DNA from: a virus
Direction: 5' to 3' (one strand)
Virus record (IMG/VR): IMGVR_UViG_3300027976_000006
Span: 92,976 to 156,975 of that record
DNA length: 64,000 nucleotides
A program made the position numbers and the translations under genes. This document shows positions 25,339 through 33,007 of this stretch, in pieces. Positions within the stretch are counted from its first letter, which is position 1. Each line of letters starts with the position of its first letter. Under the pieces are notes generated by a model. The model had not been told where the DNA came from and did not search any database. It saw only the letters and a program-made list of their open reading frames with translations.

Positions 25339-26559
25339 ATGAAATTAAGTCTGTTCACTCCTACGCATAAACCCACTTACCTAGTTAAAGCGTATGACTC
25401 GTTGAAAGCACAGACGCTTACTGATTGGGAATGGGTTATTCTACCCAACGGCCCAGATGCTAAAATCCCCGAAATTATACAGAATGATGTAAGGGTAAAG
25501 ATAATAACTACTGGCGATAATTCACACAACATAGGGGCGCTAAAGCGGGCTGTGTGTGATGCGGCAACAGGCGATGCGTTTATTGAGTTTGACCACGATG
25601 ATTTGCTAGTGCCGGGAGAAAGTCTGCAAAAAATCCATGACAAATTCGAGGAGGGTGCCGGTTTTGTTTATTCAGATGCCGCCGTATTTAAGCACAAAGG
25701 TAATTCGGAATTTAATCCATTTACTTATTCTGCCCAATACGGCTGGCAAGATTACGAAATTAATGCGTATGGGCATAACCTGCGGGCTAGCCGTTGCTTT
25801 CCTGTGTCTCCTCGTTCTTTAGCTGAGATTTATTATTGTCCAGACCATGTGCGATGTTGGTCCCGTGCTGCTTATTACAAGGCTGGCGGGCATAACCCTG
25901 ATTTGTCTGTTTGTGACGATCACGAGTTGATGATTAAAACCTACATAAGCGGGGCTAACTTTGAACACACCGGCGGATGTCATTACTTGTACCGAATGTT
26001 TGAGCATAATACAGTGTGGGCTAGGAACAACTTAATTCAAGAAACCACGTTAAAATTACGACAGCAATATGTACAGCAGTTAATTCAGTCTTGGTTAACC
26101 CGGAATAACTTGCCTTCACTGGACATCACGCAGCTACGCACTGAAGGGTGGAAAGCAGATACGCAATTGTTACAAGGGTTTGGTCATAATATGTATGGGC
26201 ACATAGTAGCTGACACCGAGTTACAGTGGTGGGCAGGCCGACAAGTAAGGGAATTCATGAACGTGGCTTATGCTGCTTTAATCCCAGGTGGCTATCTAAC
26301 GATTACAGTACCAGAGGTAAAGTCTGGAATGGGTTATGGCGACGTGGAGTGGCAATCGTATTTCAGCAACACAAGTATGTGCCCATACACGCGCAGTAAC
26401 TTTGCGAAAAGTAATGGGAATATCACTTGCAGATTTCAGCAAATTAATTGTTTGGAAGTTTTTCCTTCAGATTGGCACAAAGAGAATAAGTTTAAATTTT
26501 TACGCTTCGAGCTTGTGGCTTTAAAAGGGCAAAGACACCCGGGATTACAACATATTTAA
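25339..26559 (+). CDS. Family 2 glycosyltransferase fused to a methyltransferase-like domain
   Basis: 406 residues. The ATG at 25339 was chosen over a GTG two codons earlier; the ribosome binding site is weak. The N-terminal domain (residues 1-220) is a GT-A glycosyltransferase: MKLSLFTPTHKPTYL, SLKAQTLTDWEWVILPNG, the metal-binding DHDD at residues 85-88, and a late CDDHELMIK typical of the family. The C-terminal part (from about residue 290) resembles the end of class I methyltransferases (AALIPGGYLTITVPEV), but I see no glycine-rich SAM-binding loop, so this domain may be inactive. It lies just after a terminator, between capsid and neck genes, like an accessory cargo gene. It may modify virion or host surface sugars; the substrate is unknown. 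Confidence 0.85.
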   Translation: MKLSLFTPTHKPTYLVKAYDSLKAQTLTDWEWVILPNGPDAKIPEIIQNDVRVKIITTGDNSHNIGALKRAVCDAATGDAFIEFDHDDLLVPGESLQKIHDKFEEGAGFVYSDAAVFKHKGNSEFNPFTYSAQYGWQDYEINAYGHNLRASRCFPVSPRSLAEIYYCPDHVRCWSRAAYYKAGGHNPDLSVCDDHELMIKTYISGANFEHTGGCHYLYRMFEHNTVWARNNLIQETTLKLRQQYVQQLIQSWLTRNNLPSLDITQLRTEGWKADTQLLQGFGHNMYGHIVADTELQWWAGRQVREFMNVAYAALIPGGYLTITVPEVKSGMGYGDVEWQSYFSNTSMCPYTRSNFAKSNGNITCRFQQINCLEVFPSDWHKENKFKFLRFELVALKGQRHPGLQHI

Positions 26560-26620
26560 GCTACTACTATTTAGATTTCTTGTTTAACCGCTTACAATAT
26601 TTTAAAAGGAGTATGCGAAT

Positions 26621-27571
26621 ATGCCAAATGAAAGCACTAATCAAAACAGCCTTACGCCAAAACAAACTTTGGTAGACGGTTGTCCTGTGCTGGCCAAAAT
26701 CCAGTGTCACGAAATCCAAATGGGTCAATACGCTCGTTTGTTGTGGAATTTAAAAACTCCGCAGGGAACTCTTGTCGATTTAGCTGGGGTTGCTGGCTGC
26801 TCAGATAGCTTAGCAATTAGCCAAGCTGGTGTTTCTTTCGATGCCGTCGGTAACCCTCCTTGTGGAGTTACGCTGCGTATGCGGGAGTTGACCGGAATTG
26901 ATCCGGTTAACGATTTGATTTATTCCATAGATACCACCATTATCAATCCCGCTACCGGATTGGTTCGAGCTGCGCCGCTACCTGATGCCATTGTTCGAAA
27001 TCCTGGAGTTTATCTGGAAGAGTGGGCAGTATTTGATTTTAACGGCAACATGCTGTTTAGTAACCAAAGCTGTGCCTTCGTACGCCGTGGATTATTCGGT
27101 GTCGATGCAGATATGACAAAGCGAATTCTCGGGCCCCCTACGATTGAAGAAATAAGATTGTCTATGCGGGACAACGGGCCAGCGGATAACTCACTGTTAG
27201 ACGATGTGGAGTTTGATGCGGCTGAAATCACGCAAGCTGTTTTGCGCCCAATTATGTACTGGAATGAAACACCACCTCCTATCCAGCCTTTGCTTACCAC
27301 TAAAACATTTCCTTTTCGAGAGATGTGGATGGTAGGTATTCAATCTTATCTGTTTGATATGGTGTCTAGCCATTATCGCCGTAATCAACTTGCTTATAAC
27401 GCAGGCGGTCTATCTATTGACGACAAAAATAAAGAGCAGCAATATAGAGCAGCCAGCAACCAACTCACTCAGCAGTTTCGCGAAATGTTACGAGCCAAGA
27501 AAATGGAAATTAATATTGGATTGTTTTCTGGGTCATTAAATTCAAGTTATTCTGGTGTGTTTTATTCTTAG
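26621..27571 (+). CDS. Putative neck/connector protein (316 aa)
   Basis: Good AAAAGGAG start. The first half is beta-rich, with a probable Ig-like module (YARLLWNLKTPQGTLVDLAG near residue 37; FDFNGNMLFSNQSCAFVRRG near residue 140). The second half is helical, with ILGPPTIEEIRLSMRD, DDVEFDAAEITQAVLRPIMYWNE and PFREMWMVGIQSYLFDMVSSHYRRN. Genes between capsid and sheath in contractile phages generally encode head-tail connector proteins, so I infer a neck or completion role. I have seen similar patterns in large phages but cannot name a family. It overlaps no neighbour and ends 16 bases before the next start. Confidence 0.65.
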   Translation: MPNESTNQNSLTPKQTLVDGCPVLAKIQCHEIQMGQYARLLWNLKTPQGTLVDLAGVAGCSDSLAISQAGVSFDAVGNPPCGVTLRMRELTGIDPVNDLIYSIDTTIINPATGLVRAAPLPDAIVRNPGVYLEEWAVFDFNGNMLFSNQSCAFVRRGLFGVDADMTKRILGPPTIEEIRLSMRDNGPADNSLLDDVEFDAAEITQAVLRPIMYWNETPPPIQPLLTTKTFPFREMWMVGIQSYLFDMVSSHYRRNQLAYNAGGLSIDDKNKEQQYRAASNQLTQQFREMLRAKKMEINIGLFSGSLNSSYSGVFYS

Positions 27572-27587
27572 CATAGGGGCACCCAAT

Positions 27588-28457
27588 ATGCGTGATAACT
27601 GCGAAACAAATCAATGTCCTCCGTCAGATTGCTACAATGTTTTTGATATGGTACATGTCTCGTATTTGATACGAGGTGGTAGCCGTGTCATGTGGACATT
27701 GGTTGATACTTTTACAGATCCGACTCCTTGGGTATTTCAATTACAAGTCGGGCACGGTGGAACACAAACCGCCGACGACTGGGAAAATGTTGGTCTTCCT
27801 ATTACAAATTCTGTCTACGCCGTTGACCCAGGACAGGAAAATTACAGTACCGTATCATTACCCTTTTATTACCGTGTTAAGCTGACTACCTCTGTGGGGG
27901 TTTACTATTCTGACCCGACTATAAAAACTGGTATTCTTTCCGTTAAAGATTGGCGAATAGCAAAGGAAATTGTGCGGAAAGAAAAGTTACGCTTTAAGCA
28001 TACTTCACAAGATGGTTATCTGTTGAAACGACGAGCAATGGGAGCAGATTGCCCTATATGCCTAGATTTTCAAACACTGGAAACTACCAACCCCTATTGC
28101 CCGCAATGCTGGGGCACCGGCAAAGAGTGTGGTTATTTTTATCCAGTTGGCTGCATCTGGGCGGATCTTTCTCCGCAATCGCAGAATATGAACATAGATA
28201 ACCAAGGCATGCGGGGTACGGTGCAAGATATTAAAATAACAGCACGGATGTTAATGCTGCCTTTAATCGGAGAGCAAGATGTTTGGGTCAGTCGCAAGAC
28301 AGACGATCGCTATTATATTCACGCCATACAGCATACTACCGAAATCAGAGGCGTGCCTTTGGTGGCTACTGTAGAGTTACGCCCTGCCCCGTTTTCAGAT
28401 GTGGTTTACAGAATTGCGATACCGCAGCAAGACGAATGGCTGCAATCTTTAGTCTAG
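27588..28457 (+). CDS. Putative neck protein with an Ig-like part and a zinc-ribbon pattern
   Basis: 289 residues. The ATG at 27588 was preferred over an in-frame TTG 33 bases earlier because AGGGGC precedes it. The N-terminus has cysteines (CETNQCPPSDC), then a beta domain (SRVMWTLVDTFTDPTPWVFQ). Around residues 150-185 is CPICLDFQTLETTNPYCPQC, a Cys-x2-Cys...Cys-x2-Cys zinc ribbon spaced 14 residues apart. The C-terminal domain is beta-rich (VPLVATVELRPAPFSD). It lies between connector and tail-completion candidates, so it is probably a structural neck protein whose zinc stabilises the fold. The role is inferred. Confidence 0.65.
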   Translation: MRDNCETNQCPPSDCYNVFDMVHVSYLIRGGSRVMWTLVDTFTDPTPWVFQLQVGHGGTQTADDWENVGLPITNSVYAVDPGQENYSTVSLPFYYRVKLTTSVGVYYSDPTIKTGILSVKDWRIAKEIVRKEKLRFKHTSQDGYLLKRRAMGADCPICLDFQTLETTNPYCPQCWGTGKECGYFYPVGCIWADLSPQSQNMNIDNQGMRGTVQDIKITARMLMLPLIGEQDVWVSRKTDDRYYIHAIQHTTEIRGVPLVATVELRPAPFSDVVYRIAIPQQDEWLQSLV

Positions 28458-28464
28458 GACACTT

Positions 28465-28728
28465 ATGCCATATATTCCAAGATCGCCAGCTGCCGCCCTT
28501 CCTAACTTAGAAAGCGTGCCTCGTGCCCCTTCTCGTGCAACTTCAGGAAAGCCTTCAGTCCCTTATGCTGAAACTTCTAACACGAATAAAGCTAATCCTT
28601 TAGTAGGTCGGTTAAGTATGTTAAAATTCGATGTGCCGGCTCTTAGCATTTTAAATCACATAACAGGTAAGGAGTTTAAAGTCGATGGATACAACAGACT
28701 GGTGCCCCCCGAGCGTACCTCCTCCTGA
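28465..28728 (+). CDS. Small proline-rich protein (87 aa)
   Basis: The ATG follows AGGA by about eight bases, seven bases after the previous stop. The N-terminal half is Pro/Ser/Ala-rich and probably disordered; the C-terminal half has VGRLSMLKFDVPALSILNHI and a basic end. It overlaps the next gene by 44 bases in another frame, which is larger than most overlaps here, but both genes have good start signals. A small neck or tail-assembly accessory protein is possible; I do not recognise a family. Confidence 0.55.
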   Translation: MPYIPRSPAAALPNLESVPRAPSRATSGKPSVPYAETSNTNKANPLVGRLSMLKFDVPALSILNHITGKEFKVDGYNRLVPPERTSS

Positions 28729-29416
28729 ACGAGATGCACCAAAAGTACAAAGTACGATTGATATCAGTTACTTGTGCGACAACGGGTGGCAACCTCTTCT
28801 TATTACTGGATTTATTCGGGATTTGCTTATCAGACAGTGGGCTAACCCACATAATATTATTAGTCCGGAAATGAAACAATATGGCTGGCAGGAACAAGTA
28901 AGCTCTGGTATACTTATCGAAAGTGTGTATCGTTATAGATCTGATCTTGTTGAAAAACGACCAGCTATAATGATAAAAAGAAATGCTTTTAAAGATATGC
29001 CACTTGGCTTAGGCGGTGGTTTTATCTTTGGAGGCGGTCTTGACGCATACGAAACCGAAAAGGGTGCAATTAGTCGGCACGCAACTGTATTTGTCGGTTC
29101 GCACACTCTTTTCTGCATCCATAAAACGGGTGCTTCAACGGAGATTCTTGCTGCGGAGGTCCTAGGGCATCTGGTTGCCTGCATGTGGCCGATTCGCCAG
29201 AATCTTGGATTGAGAAATTTCTCAGTCACCGATGTAGGGGCTATTCAAGAACTTGAAGAGTCCACCGAGAATTATGTGATTCCTATAACTGTTGGGTGGG
29301 CTTACGAGCACACTTGGGAGCTTAAACAAGAATCACTGCCCGTGCAAGGTTTTTCGTTTACTGGTGTACTGGATGGAGACGACATTAGTTTGAACTCTCC
29401 ATATCAAGGCCCATAA
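28685..29416 (+). CDS. Putative tail completion/neck protein (243 aa)
   Basis: The ATG is preceded by AAGGAG inside the previous gene. The protein contains ITGFIRDLLIRQWANPHNI near residue 39, then a glycine-rich stretch (GLGGGFIFGGGLD), then a long alpha/beta region with FVGSHTLFCIHKTGASTEIL and AEVLGHLVACMWPIRQNLGL. The end is beta-rich. Tail completion proteins lie just before the sheath gene in contractile phages and have this size; the call is made on position and general form. It ends 31 bases before the sheath start. Confidence 0.6.
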   Translation: MDTTDWCPPSVPPPERDAPKVQSTIDISYLCDNGWQPLLITGFIRDLLIRQWANPHNIISPEMKQYGWQEQVSSGILIESVYRYRSDLVEKRPAIMIKRNAFKDMPLGLGGGFIFGGGLDAYETEKGAISRHATVFVGSHTLFCIHKTGASTEILAAEVLGHLVACMWPIRQNLGLRNFSVTDVGAIQELEESTENYVIPITVGWAYEHTWELKQESLPVQGFSFTGVLDGDDISLNSPYQGP

Positions 29417-29447
29417 CTCTTATACATTCTTAGGCAGGAGGCCACCA

Positions 29448-32255
29448 ATGGCAACTTATGTTCTTCCGCAAGTTCTTGTTTTCCAGGATTTTACCATACA
29501 GCCATCCGTGGCTGCTAACCCTTTGTCCGCACACATATCGGGCGGGCATGCCAAGCTTGTTCGTTGGAGCGAGGAATCCGAACGAGAATTTGGTAATTTA
29601 GGTTTTTATGACAATGGTACTTCGTTAGTTTCGGCTTGGCCACATCGACCAGCTGGTGCGGTAATGGATACCAGCTACACTAAACTGTTTATAAAAGACG
29701 CATTGTTGAAGTATTTTACCGAGGCAACCAGCGGTGGTTCTAATATTAGTGTGGTTTCTAGCTACCGCAATAGAATTACATCTGATTCGGTAAACTTCAC
29801 TTCTAGTGGTGCGTATGTGCGTGCCTCCGCTTTAGGTAACCGAGATGCAAAAATTGGTGATGTTATCCGCATACGCGGTGTTGCTGAAGGAACTAATGCC
29901 ACGGCTGATGTCCTCACTTTATGGACTTACATTCGTGGATTTATCGCGGAGACAGTTGCTTCTTCCGTCGCTGCCCCGCTATCAGCTTCTAGCAATAAAG
30001 TAACTCAAGCCGCAGCTTCAGTTGCAACTCGGACTAGCGGGGTGGCTAACTCCATCACCATCACACCTGCGGGCACCTACAATGGGTTGCCTTCCGGCAT
30101 AATTACTGAAGTTTACACTCTTACCGTGGTGGACGGGTCAATCAATGGTGATTTGACTACCGCTCGTTTGCGTGTTACTTCAGCAAGCGGAACGGATAAT
30201 GTGGCTGCCTTGTTTCCTGCTGCAGGCGTCGCCGTAGGTGCACGCGGGTTGCTCGTGACTTTTGGTAGCACTCCTACCTCAGATACTGCGGCTACTTCTA
30301 CGGATGCTGGTGTTAGCGATGTAGATTTGTTAGTTGGGCAAGTGTTTACTATGACCGTTTCCCAGACATTTGACGCACCTGTCAAAGCAACAAGCGGAAC
30401 ATACACAAACACTGCTGACACTAACTATATTGTTACAGTCACTAAAGGCGGGGCATGGTCAGCTCACCCTGAGATTTCTGTTTCTACGGCAGACGGGATT
30501 GATCAAAGCGGCCCCACCATTATAAATACGACTGTCGCTACTTCTATTGGTAACTATGGCGTTTTAATCGAGCTAACCAGTACAGCTGGCTTGTGCAAAG
30601 GCGATCGCTTTTACATTCAGGCTACTGGCATCGGTGAAGGTGCAGTCCGAACCCTCGTGCTTGGACATAACTTAGACCAAACTTTTGGGGGTGGCGAGAA
30701 TATCGGAATTGACCTTTACATCCGCAAGCCACTTCTTGAAGTGACTCAGAATCGTACAGGTATGGCTCCGTTGACTAACTGGGATCAGTCTTCCCTTGAG
30801 TTTACGGTAAATTCTGGCATTGTTGCTTACGACGCTGAGGTAGGTATCGCAACTGCGTTGGATGTTTATTCTTCTGCCGCCCTTGGCTACGGTGAGTTAT
30901 ATGCTGAGTATCGTGCGTGGTTACCTGATTTGGCGGGCAAAGTTAACAGCATTATCGATGTTGGCAACATTGACGATATCTCGGGTTCATTAACTCCTGA
31001 CAATCCGCTTAAATGGGGCGTATTTAAAGCGTTATCCAACAACAACGGCACTCCCGTGCTGTACACTGCGGTTAACGATCCCAATGATATCAATTACTGG
31101 GATGAAGTGATAGAAGTGTTGTTAGGGAGAGATGACGCTTATAATTTGGTACCCTTGACCTACGACGCGACAGTGATTGGGCTGTTTCAAGCTCACATCA
31201 ATAGTGCGTCATCCGCATCTGAAGGAGCTTGGTGTGTGCTTTGGGCGAACTTGCAAGGCGTGCCTGAAATTCCTCTTGTTGCGGCTGCGTCTACTATTGC
31301 CAATCACATGGAAGCCACCAGCACAAATGGAGAAATTGTTTTGGCGAATTTTGAAGAAAATTCTGCCACAGATGCAACAGATTACACAATTTGTTATGTT
31401 CCCTCCGGCAACGCTGGGTTTGAGCACAACGGTGTAAGGCCCGGGGACATTGTTCGGGCACTGTACACTGGAGATGGTTTTGGCAACTTTACCTACAGCG
31501 AATTTGTTGTAGACGAAGTGCTGTCCGAAGACCAGCTCCGTGTCAAGACGGGACCTTCCATAGCACAGCTAGTTCCTTCCAAAATAGAAGTTTGGAGGAC
31601 ATTATCCGCCAGTGAAGAAGCTGTTGAAATTGGTAAAAATGCAGCTGCTTATGGGAATCGGCGCGTTAGAGCCACTTGGCCCGACCGCATTGAATCCTCC
31701 GGTACAATTCAACTAGGTTACTTTTTGAACTGTGCTCTCGCTGGTTTAGCCTCGGCAGTACTTCCTCAGCAAGGTTTGACCAATGTAGAGGTTGTCGGAT
31801 TTTCTAGTACACAACGCACAAACGATAAGTTTAATAAGCCACAACTAAATATTATGGCTACTGCTGGTGTGTGGGTTGTACAGCAGTCTGCTACTGGAAA
31901 CATACATACCAGACATTCGGTAACAACTGGCGATTATATTGATATTAACCAGCGAGAAGAAATGCTGACGCGTAATGTAGACAGCATCAGCTACCGGTTT
32001 AAGGATTACTTTGCTCCGTTTATTGGCGTTACTAACGTAACTCCAACAATGAACGACATCATTCTTGGGGGTATTGAAAAGCTAATTCGCACTTTGCGAG
32101 TAGAGCGGGCTACCCCTCAACTTGGCGGACAGCTGATTGGTGCAACTGTTGAACGTTTCGATGTGTCAGAAGTGTTTAAAGATCGCTATGTTGCTTTCAT
32201 TAGTTTGCAAGTACCATATGCACTTAACAACATTGAATTACACCTTGTAGTTTAA
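29448..32255 (+). CDS. Contractile tail sheath protein
   Basis: 935 residues with AGGAGG upstream. The sheath wraps the tail tube and contracts to drive it through the host envelope. The C-terminal region carries the most typical pattern: NVDSISYRFKDYFAPFIGV, then NVTPTMNDIILGGIEKLI and VAFISLQVPYALNNIELHL, which correspond to the conserved end of sheath proteins. It is followed by the tail tube gene. The protein is much longer than common sheaths because of Thr/Ser/Val-rich, beta-sandwich-like domains at about residues 150-420 (ITPAGTYNGLPSGIITEVY; YIVTVTKGGAWSAHPEIS). These probably decorate the tail surface. A strong terminator follows. Confidence 0.88.
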   Translation: MATYVLPQVLVFQDFTIQPSVAANPLSAHISGGHAKLVRWSEESEREFGNLGFYDNGTSLVSAWPHRPAGAVMDTSYTKLFIKDALLKYFTEATSGGSNISVVSSYRNRITSDSVNFTSSGAYVRASALGNRDAKIGDVIRIRGVAEGTNATADVLTLWTYIRGFIAETVASSVAAPLSASSNKVTQAAASVATRTSGVANSITITPAGTYNGLPSGIITEVYTLTVVDGSINGDLTTARLRVTSASGTDNVAALFPAAGVAVGARGLLVTFGSTPTSDTAATSTDAGVSDVDLLVGQVFTMTVSQTFDAPVKATSGTYTNTADTNYIVTVTKGGAWSAHPEISVSTADGIDQSGPTIINTTVATSIGNYGVLIELTSTAGLCKGDRFYIQATGIGEGAVRTLVLGHNLDQTFGGGENIGIDLYIRKPLLEVTQNRTGMAPLTNWDQSSLEFTVNSGIVAYDAEVGIATALDVYSSAALGYGELYAEYRAWLPDLAGKVNSIIDVGNIDDISGSLTPDNPLKWGVFKALSNNNGTPVLYTAVNDPNDINYWDEVIEVLLGRDDAYNLVPLTYDATVIGLFQAHINSASSASEGAWCVLWANLQGVPEIPLVAAASTIANHMEATSTNGEIVLANFEENSATDATDYTICYVPSGNAGFEHNGVRPGDIVRALYTGDGFGNFTYSEFVVDEVLSEDQLRVKTGPSIAQLVPSKIEVWRTLSASEEAVEIGKNAAAYGNRRVRATWPDRIESSGTIQLGYFLNCALAGLASAVLPQQGLTNVEVVGFSSTQRTNDKFNKPQLNIMATAGVWVVQQSATGNIHTRHSVTTGDYIDINQREEMLTRNVDSISYRFKDYFAPFIGVTNVTPTMNDIILGGIEKLIRTLRVERATPQLGGQLIGATVERFDVSEVFKDRYVAFISLQVPYALNNIELHLVV

Positions 32256-32267
32256 TGTAGCCTTTCT

Positions 32268-32295
32268 AGGGGGCTAGCCAGCCCCTTGGATTTTT
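32268..32295 (+). terminator. Rho-independent terminator after the sheath gene
   Basis: The stem GGGGCT/AGCCCC, extended by two further pairs, has a four-base loop and is followed by TTTTT a few bases downstream. It lies just after the sheath stop codon. Confidence 0.85.
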
Positions 32296-32353
32296 CTTAG
32301 TGACTAACCGCCGTAGTGGCAGCACGGCTTTATAACTTCAAGGAGTAATTAAC

Positions 32354-32914
32354 ATGGCAGACATCTATTCACGACAAAAAACGCAATTTGCCGGAGCTTT
32401 TGCTTCGGATGTTGCGGCTTTAACGCTTGCGGGGGCTACTACTGGTCTTGGTATAGTACAGAATGTTCAAGTGACATATGCGCAGCAAGTTGCTCGCATT
32501 TATGATGTTTCAAATGGCGGTCTTGGCGGAGGTGCCGCAGCCGGTATCGTTCCTGTATTCTACGTGGGCGGGCGTACTCAAGGGCAAGGAACGATTGCAC
32601 GAGTTCTTGGACCAAAATCTGGAGCTCTTTGCGACTTCTATAACAGCATGGGTAATGTTTGTTCCCCTCAAGATCTAACATTTACATTTGGCGGAGGTTG
32701 CGGGGTATCGGGTGCCTCAGGCAAAAATCCATCTAAAGTCGCAGCAATAACAAATAATGCGGGTAGCAACACTTTTAATAAAGTGGCGTACACACTAACA
32801 GGTGCACTAATGACCAACATTGGTGTTACCGTGGGCTCGCAAGATATGCTTGTAAATGAGAGTATTACACTCATGTTTGCAAACATGGAGTGCAGCGACG
32901 CTTCTGGTAAATAA
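32354..32914 (+). CDS. Tail tube protein
   Basis: 186 residues, AAGGAG upstream, directly after the sheath gene as in most contractile phages. Tube proteins form stacked hexameric rings inside the sheath. The sequence fits a beta-barrel: MADIYSRQKTQFAGAFASDV at the start, VQNVQVTYAQQVARIYDV near residue 36, and VNESITLMFANMECSD at the end. Such short beta proteins with an N-terminal segment and a Gly-rich middle are typical. The call relies on order and general form. A terminator follows and a strong binding site suggests high expression. Confidence 0.8.
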   Translation: MADIYSRQKTQFAGAFASDVAALTLAGATTGLGIVQNVQVTYAQQVARIYDVSNGGLGGGAAAGIVPVFYVGGRTQGQGTIARVLGPKSGALCDFYNSMGNVCSPQDLTFTFGGGCGVSGASGKNPSKVAAITNNAGSNTFNKVAYTLTGALMTNIGVTVGSQDMLVNESITLMFANMECSDASGK

Positions 32915-32937
32915 GTTAAATTCCGTATTTTAAACTC

Positions 32938-32968
32938 GCTGGCTCGACTTAGGTTGAGCCAGCATTTT
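32938..32968 (+). terminator. Rho-independent terminator after the tail tube gene
   Basis: The stem GCTGGCTCGAC with GTTGAGCCAGC (one G-T pair) has a four-base loop and is followed by ATTTT. ACTC and GAGT outside the stem can extend it. Confidence 0.88.
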
Positions 32969-33007
32969 GAGTTTTAAACTCCAAACGCACCATGAGGTGA
33001 GACACAT

